This document shows positions 56,791 to 64,000 of a stretch of DNA of 64,000 nucleotides, piece by piece. Within the stretch, counting starts at the first letter, position 1; each line of letters starts with the position of its first letter. The notes under the pieces were generated by a model. The model saw only the letters and a program-made list of their open reading frames with translations, was not told the DNA's origin and made no database searches. Origin of the DNA: Garcia nutans (lineage: Eukaryota > Streptophyta > Magnoliopsida > Malpighiales > Euphorbiaceae); contig CANTUV010000024.1 of the NCBI GenBank assembly GCA_947685225.1, positions 28,600,001 through 28,664,000 on the forward strand, in the 5' to 3' direction. A program made the translations under genes and the position numbers.

Positions 56791-57144
56791 CATGGATAGA
56801 GATACATGTATATACATTGCCTACGGGCGTGATTATTGTGACTATGAACCAAAGCAGTAACTCTGAACTCTGAATATCGTATTAAATACTTGTTGGGCCC
56901 ATAGGTGTCAAGGTTATATGAATGTCCTAAATAATGTTAAGAGTTAATGAAATGAGATGTTGGTTATTGAGTATGATTGAGTAATGTTGAATGTGGAAAG
57001 ATGTTAAAATGGGGTATGCTCATATGACTATGATTTGTGAAATGCATAATTATGTGTTAACTTTATATTTATGATGTTGATCTTATCAATAACATATGTG
57101 GCATTGCATTACATTAAAGCATACCATTAGCATCTTTTATCTTA

Positions 57145-57186
57145 CTAAGCCGTTGGCTTAGCGCTATAGTGTTTAATCGCGCAGGT
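57145..57186 (+). repeat. Paired hairpins of the K LTR
   Basis: CTAAGCC-GTT-GGCTTAG (57145-57161, perfect) is followed by CGCTAT…ATCGCG and GCAGGT. The same pair occurs at 52433-52473, 58026-58063, 62944-62986 and (weak) 30068-30110. Confidence 0.7.
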
Positions 57187-59314
57187 AATAGAGTGGATAG
57201 AGTTGAACCCGAGAGTTCATCAAGACCAAGTGAGAGTAGACCTTGTTGAATCCATTTTGGGAGCTTAAAGATCAGAGCAGACTTGCCAATCATGTATATT
57301 TCTTTATATTTTGTAAAGAAATGTTTAATATGTAAATATGTAAATATTTTATAACTTCCGCTGTGTAATATTTAAATATGGGGGTTGTCACAAAACCTTT
57401 ATTTTATGTTGTACTAGAAGTGTAAATCCTTTTTGCAGGTTGTAGTTGAGGTTACAAGGGGGATTTATTGGGAGTGTACTGAGAATGGTTTTGTTTGCAT
57501 TGGTTTGTGTAAAATGTTTTTAAAAATAAGAAAAAAACTGGTTTTGTCGACACTTGGGACTCAATTTTTAGGCAAAACTATGGCAAAATTTTTGTAAAAA
57601 TCGGAACTAAAATTTGACTAAGTAAAATTGGTAGCAACATTAGGTTAGTGTGGCGCCTCTACTCAGCTTACACATGTAGGTCGGGAAGGGGTGTTACACA
57701 GCATGCTATTATGATCGTAATATACGTATACTGAATATAGGAATGCCACGATTTACTAAACAAACGACTCACTTCTTTTGCAATAAGAGAAGCAAACTCA
57801 AAACATTTAAGTTATCTTTTGAAACACATTAAATAAAACATTTATTCAATACACAGCGGAAAATATAACAATATTTACAAATACATATATATCAAAACTC
57901 AAGTTTTACAAAACATAAAATTTATACATGTTTGGCAGTTAGTCTTTGATCTTTAAGTCCTCTATCAACTCTTCGGAATCTAGACTCGACTCGGTCTACC
58001 TGAACTCTCTGGTTCTACTCTGTCACCTGCGCGATGAACCATAATCGCGCTAAGCCATAGGCTTAGTGGTACAAACTACAATAATATTATGCTATAATGA
58101 AATGCAAATGTCATACCTTCAAACATATAAACAATTCTCAAGAATCTCATTATTTATTTATTTCATCATTTATAAATCACATTGAAAACAAAGACAAGCA
58201 TGGGCCCACAAGACACTAATATGTTATTCAAAGTTCAGAGTTACTGCTTTGGTCTATAATCACAATCATCAAGCCCGTAGGCGATACATATATATATATA
58301 TATATCTCTATCCATGGATAGTGTAACAGACCCAGTCTCTTGGACCTCAACCCGGCTAAACTCGAGGAGATCCTCAACCCGGCAAGACTGTTACCTGTAA
58401 CAGACCCAGTCTCTTGGACCTCAACTCGGATAAACCTGAGAAGATCCTCAACCTGGCAAGACTGTTACTGTTTTTGAGGCTTACGACCCAGTCTTTTCAC
58501 CCCAAAAACATCATATTTCACATATTTCACATTTCTCAACTGGAATCGGCTTACGACCCGGTCTTTTCACCTATCCAGTGATTCATAGGCATGCCGCCAA
58601 ACCCAGAACTCTGAAAATTGAATAACACATTAGACACACAATTCATTTATAAATTTCATTCTCATTTCCTCATCATCATTTAGGCAATTATGCCTCAATC
58701 ATCTCATTTGCTTCATTATCATTATAGCCAACATCCATGGCTTCATATCTCATCAATAGAGTATGCATAATTAATTGCATTGAATATCATCATCTAGGCA
58801 AACATGCCCCATTTATTTCATTTGAATCATCATAACCAATCACATTGGCTTCACAACTCATTATATCTCAATTCACATTAAAATAATTCATCAAAATCAA
58901 TTGCATTGCACATACCTTTTGAATGATCATCATATCATCAAATCTTTCACATTTCCTTTTTCCTTTTTCATTACATCATCATAACTTTAAAATCTTCAAC
59001 ATATATTCCACAAAGTTCACATTATGCAAAACATAACATTATTAACATGCATCAACAATGCAATAGATTTCTTAACATATTTACAATCAAATGTGTTAAC
59101 TCTCAAGGTCATATAAAGGTATGCAATAATGTAGTTTGTACTTACCTCAAAACCAACTCACACCAATCTATACACTTCCTCCTCCAAGAATCCTCAACAC
59201 TTAGATTAGGGCAATTCAACTTCTTCAACACCTAAACCAAAGGTAATCATACACACTCACTTAGAAATACACATGAAATAGTAAGGCTAAAAACTAACTA
59301 GGGCAAACTCTACA

Positions 59315-59605
59315 CATGACACGCTCAACAACACGGGCGTGTCCCTGACCGTGCCCTAACTCCACAACACAGAAGCTTTGACACGCTCAGAACCACGGGC
59401 GTGTCACTGAACGTGTAATACATATTGCCTCACAGAAACATTGACACGTCCAACAACATGAGCGTGCTCATGGCCGTGTCAATTCTCCAACATCACAGTA
59501 GCTATGACACGTCCAATAACACGGGCTTGTTAATGATCGTGTCACCCATCCAAAACACAGAACCATCGACACGTCCAAAGATCTGGCCGTGCTCAAGGGC
59601 GTGTC
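59315..59605. repeat. ACACG/CGTGT palindromes in the minus K LTR
   Basis: Four or five units of about 65 bp with GACACG(C/T)…CGTG(T/C) arms. They end at 'CCAGATTCCGG'-like sequence, as in the LTR at 52084-54499. Confidence 0.75.
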
Positions 59606-60425
59606 AGGCCAAAAATACAGATTCCGGCCACAACAACACTTTATCCAACAAATCACTTCCTTTCACCAAAATCCACTTCAAACAAACTTAGCTAAACATA
59701 CCCAAGAACCATAACAAACTTGCAAAAACACCAAAACAACTCAAAACATACATCCAACACAAATCAAAATCATCACCACAAACCCAAAACACACCCACAA
59801 CACTTTCTCTTCCAACAAACTTACTATTTCCTTCAAACCAACCCCAAAATCCAAAATCAATAGAATCCAAACACTCATAAACACACCACAATCAAACACA
59901 CTCCTACTATCAACAATAATCCATCAAACTCAAACACAACTCCAAATAAAACAAAGGAAGTCAAGAGAGAACCTACCAACAATGATGAAACTTCTTGAAT
60001 TTCCAACTTGGTTACTTGAATCACCTTTCAACTTTGAGCTTGGAACACAAAACTCTCTCTTGCTCTCTTGTCTTGATGATGCCCGGCCAACAAAGGAAAA
60101 GAAAAGGAAATGGAGAAGAAATGAAGACAACAAGTCAAACACTTATCTCTTTAAACCTCCACCAAGTCATTTTAATATTAAAATAATCCAAATTAATCTC
60201 ATCCATTCATAATTTCCTTATTAATTAATTCCATAAATCATAACATAAATATCTCCTTCCATTAACTTTCTTTGACTTTGACTTGGGTATATGTTGTATA
60301 TATTTTCATATACACAACATATACACTCTCTCTATAATTCTTTTCTCTTTCAAAAGAAACATATACATTAAATCCAATTATAACAATAATACCAAAACTT
60401 CTAGGGCATATTTTGAGATATTACA

Positions 60426-60715
60426 TTATACCTTTTGGTGTGTACTTTATATGGGAGCCTAAAACCTTTTAACCCAAAGACTTAAGCTCATGTAATTGGC
60501 CTAGTTATTTTTCTTAAGTTTTTACCCCCAAATGCTTGTTGTTTGCCTATGATTAATTTATCTTAGTTTAAGCCATGGCTTATTTTGTTTGCCCTTTTTC
60601 TAATATGACCTACCTATATTGTAAGCTCAAAATATTTTTTTTTCTTTTAAATCCAAGAGACCAAATTTCAAAATTTCAAAATCTCCAAGATAGTCTTTTC
60701 AAGATGGGTCAAAAA
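60426..60715 (+). mobile_element. T element leader, left part
   Basis: It matches 20630-20900 (…'TTTAACCCAAAGACT'…'CATGTAATTGGCCTAGTTA'). It is cut on the left by the minus K element and continues after the solo LTR at 63444. Confidence 0.75.
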
Positions 60716-63443
60716 TGTAATATCCCAAACTATACCCTAAAATTTTGGAATGTTGATTATTGAAATTGGATTAAATAATTTAAAGTGTATCTATGACTAA
60801 TGAAATAAGAGGAGATGTGTATATGTTGTATATATGAAGATATATACAATATATATACAAGTCAATGGGTTTATTTTAGTCAAAAGAGATATTTTGATTA
60901 ATTAAATGGATTTATTTAAGTTAGTGGAAGATGATGTTAGTGGGTGATTATTATATTGTTTAAATGTATGGTGGAGAGTGATTTGGGGAAAAGTGGTTTG
61001 GTTAAAAGAGAAGAGTGTGTTGACTTTGCATTTTCTTTCTTCTTCTTCTTCTTCATCTTCTTCTTTTCTTTTCTTTGGCCTGCCACCCTTATAACCAAAG
61101 GAAAAGAGATTTTGTCACTTCCAAGCTCAAGAGGTTGAAGGACTTCAAGAGACCAAGTTGGAGTTTTAAGGATTTTCTTCACTTTTAGTAAGTTTCCAAC
61201 TTGTTTCTTTGTTTTCTTTTGAGATGTGTTTATGGGTTTGTTGGAATGGTTGTTGTAGATGTGTTTTTGGTGTGTTTGAAGTGTTTTGTCTTAGTAACTT
61301 TGATTTTTGGGTTTGGATTGAAGAGAAAAAGGGTTGAGTTTGGTGAAAGAGGCAAGTGTGTGGATTGTGTGATTTTTGAGTTGTGATTATGGTGGTGTTT
61401 GTGTTTGATGTTTGTAATTGAGTTGTTTTAAGGTTTACTCAAGTATTATATGGGTTGTTGTTGATTTTGGTGGAGTATGTGTGTTGTTGATATGGCTTTT
61501 GGAAGATGTTTGTGGATTGTGGCTTTGTTGGTATCGATTTTAGGGTTTTTAGCCTGACATGCCCAGGAGCACGGCCATGTCTTTGGGCGTGTCATTGGTT
61601 CTATTTTCTGGGTTGTTGACACAAGCAGTGACACGCTTATGTCACTGAGCGTGTCACAGCTTCTGTGATGTAGTAGTATTGACACGGCCAGTGACACGCC
61701 TATTTCATTAAGTGTGTCATAGCTACTGTGTTGTTGGTTGATTGACACGTTCGGTGACACGCCCATGTCACTGAGCGTGTCATAGTTTATGTGTTGGAGG
61801 AGAATTGACACGTGCAGTGACATGGCCATGGCACTGAGCTTGTCAAAGCTTTTGTGTTGTGGGTTTAAGGCACGGTCAGGGACACGCCCATGTTGTTGAG
61901 CATGTCAAGTGCAGAGTTTTCCCTAGATAGTTCTCTTCCTTATTCTCTTATGTGTATCACTAAGTGAGTGTTGTTGATCACCTTTGGATAAGGTTTTGAA
62001 GAGAATTGAGTTACCTAGCCAAGGTTTGAGTGAGATCTTGGAAGAGAAAGCTGATTGAGTGGTGTTGTTGCTTTAAGAGGTAAGTACAAACTTTTTATGA
62101 TTGCATACATTTACATGACATTGGGACTTAACACATTCAGTGGAGAAATGTGTTAAGTTAATTGATATATTGTTGATGAATGAGTTATATATTATGATAT
62201 GCATGATGTGAATTATGTTGATGTATCAATGCAATTGAGTAATGTGTTGTACATGAAAACAAATGTTGAATAAAGTGATATGATATGTGAAAATATAATG
62301 TAACAAATTGATATTGATACAAAAGAGAAGAATGAGAAATGATGAGAAAATGAGGATATAATAAGGCAATGAGCCTAGTTGATTATGAGAAATGAAATGA
62401 GAAATGAATTGTGAAAGAAAATGATAATGAGATAAATGAATTAATTGTGTGCCTAGTATGTTATTCAATTTTCAGAGTTCTGGGTTTGGTAGCATGCCTA
62501 TGAATTGCTGGGCAGGTGAAAAGACCGGGTCGTAAGTCGAGCCCAGCTGAAAAATGTGAAATATGATGTTTTTGAGGTGAAAAGACCAGGTCGTAAGCCT
62601 AAAAAATAGTAACAGTCTAGTCGGGTTGAGGACCAAGATACTGGGGCCCAAGGGTCTCGCCGGGTTGAGGTCCAAAAGACTGGGTCTATTACATTATCCA
62701 TGGATATATATATATTGCCTACGGGGCTAGACACAATGTGTTAATATGGGCCAAAGCAGTAACTCTGAACTTTGAATAGCATATTATATCCTTTTTGGGC
62801 CCATCCTTGTCTTGGTTTTAATGTAAATTATGAAATGTGATGCAAATGATTAACATGTTGTGATATAATGTAATGACTTGATATATATTCATATGTATTG
62901 TGTATGAGCATTGCATTGATCTTTGTTGAATCAAAGTTTATACCACTAAGCTTTCTACTTAGCGCGATTGTGGTTTATCGCGTAGGTGACAGGGTAGATC
63001 CAGTTGTGCCGGAGAGCTCATCTAGACCGAGTCGAGTCTAGGCTTGAGTTTGTGAGAGCAATGTTGACTTGTGGATATCAAGATCAGAGATAAATTGCCA
63101 GCATGTATAAATTCTATAATTTTGTAAACATTGATTTTGATATATATATACATATGTATTTTCCACTGCTTATTTAGCAAATTGAATAGACTGTTTGGAT
63201 AAACTTTTGGGTACTAATGTTATATATATATATGTATTTTAACAAAGAATGTTTTATCTATTACTATTTATAATACAAGTTAAATATTTTAAGTTTAATC
63301 GGACTGACTTATGATAATAATATGTTAAAGATTAAAGATTGGTTTGTTTAAAATGAACCGTGGCACCCCTTTATCTGGTATACGTATATTGTGTGTGTTG
63401 TGTGTGTATGCGGTGTGCGTGTATTGGGTACAGGGGTGTTACA
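60716..63443 (+). mobile_element. Solo K-family LTR with AAAAA target duplication
   Basis: TGTAATATCCC … GGGTGTTACA, 2,728 bp, flanked by AAAAA on both sides (60711-60715, 63444-63448). The T leader reads through across it. It holds ACACG palindromes, CAGTC…GTTAC modules (62515-62700) and the paired hairpins (62944-62986). Confidence 0.9.
61555..61912. repeat. ACACG/CGTGT palindromes in solo LTR
   Basis: About five units of about 65 bp. One is a clean hairpin with a 9-bp stem, 61628-61636 with 61649-61657, around a 12-nt loop. Confidence 0.8.
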
Positions 63444-64000
63444 AAAAATCTTTTTCAACCCCATGGCCCAAGGGCTTTGAAACAAAATTATTTTTCGATG
63501 AAAAAACAACTTACAAATATTTAGGTGAATTACGGAATAACAAAAATCAATTGTGAGCCTAGCTTATGCTAAGAACTATTAATCAATTGTTTTTGGCATG
63601 AATCATGAGTTACTTTTTCAAGTGAGAAATCTATTTATAATAAACTCTTAATTTAGTTTTAATCAAATATAGCATAAAAGTTGTTTTAATTGGATGGATT
63701 AAAGTCTAATTAACAGGAATTATTGTGAACTAATTTTTAGGTTTGAAAATATAACTATTGGTTAAAATCGTCCGAGGGAATTTTTGAAAAACAAAATATC
63801 CCATGTTGATATTTTGTTGACCATATACCTAGGAAAAGAGACTCGTCATTCGTGTGTGAAAGTTATAAGGATGGAAGGAACGTCCTAATTATCTTTGATT
63901 GCTTGTTATTTGTGCATGCATACATGAATACATGTATTGCATAACATATCATTGATCCTTTCTGGCTCACAAACCTAGAGTACAATAGTTCAAGAGTGTA
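63444..64000 (+). mobile_element. T element leader, right part
   Basis: It matches about 20930-21500 of the gag-only element, including the 'AGACTCGTCATTCGTGTGTG' block, and ends just before where gag would start. The gag itself lies beyond the window. Confidence 0.75.

Larger units (their letters stand above)
55312..57698 (+). mobile_element. Solo K-family LTR within an LTR
   Basis: TGTAATATCCC … GTGTTACA, 2,387 bp, flanked by CAACA (55307-55311) and CAGCA (57699-57703), one difference. It carries a (TTG)n microsatellite at 55341-55374. Its right end (57380-57698) differs from the other K LTRs. Confidence 0.85.
55277..60425 (-). mobile_element. 5' LTR of the minus K element, split by a solo LTR
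   Basis: On the plus strand it reads TGTAACACCCC (55277) … GATATTACA (60425). The solo LTR at 55312-57698 interrupts it after 35 bases. Net length is about 2.76 kb. It contains GTAACAG modules (58320-58470), paired hairpins (58025-58065), an AT microsatellite (58288-58305) and ACACG palindromes (59315-59605). Confidence 0.85.

Noticed and set aside
61446..61829. 127-codon minus ORF, and similarly 53426-53926 plus
   Set aside because: They run through the ACACG palindrome arrays. The apparent protein repeats are the DNA repeats in translation.

Overview
This is a gene-poor, AT-rich plant nuclear window built almost entirely of LTR retrotransposons inserted into one another. I see no intact host gene, rRNA, tRNA or CRISPR array. 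The plant origin rests on Tekay/Del-type Ty3/gypsy chromoviruses with a tRNA-Met primer site, Tat/Ogre-type Ty3/gypsy elements, gag-only (TR-GAG-like) derivatives, and plant-mobile-domain sequences. The species cannot be told from the sequence.

Two families explain most of the window. Family T (Tat/Ogre-like) has LTRs of about 2.1-2.4 kb that start TGTAGACCCTTAATTTTTGA and end CCCCGCTCACA, a primer site TGGCGACTCCACTGGGGAT and a polypurine tract GCAGGGGGCAAAC. Family K (Tekay chromovirus) has LTRs of about 2.4-2.9 kb that start TGTAATATCCC or TGTAACACCCC and end in TACA.

Layout. 1-1567: unassigned minus-strand retroelement debris. 1568-3250: minus T LTR. 3251-11318: 3' part of a Tat element (integrase tail, hairpin repeats, two antisense intron-containing genes, hairpin repeats, 3' LTR). 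11319-13657: start of a minus T element. 13658-17552: pol of a plus K element, whose 3' LTR (17553-30698) is split by a 10.2-kb gag-only T element (18353-28590). 30699-45398: a second Tat element with a second copy of the antisense gene, split by another gag-only T element (33431-42337, target duplication ATAGA). 45399-49834: four truncated, partly head-to-head T pieces. 49835-60425: a minus K element carrying two solo LTRs. 60426-64000: the leader of a plus T element carrying a third solo LTR.

The most interesting content is: (1) a six-exon, all-phase-0 gene on the antisense strand of the Tat elements. It encodes a plant-mobile-domain-like protein and has two copies whose differences are mostly synonymous; a second, two-exon antisense gene lies beside it. 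(2) A recurring noncoding design in both families: arrays of short hairpins with constant loops and changing but complementary stems, next to polypurine tracts, inside LTRs and inside an antisense intron. All coding sequences here are broken in at least one place, so these are fossils of systems that may be active elsewhere in this genome.
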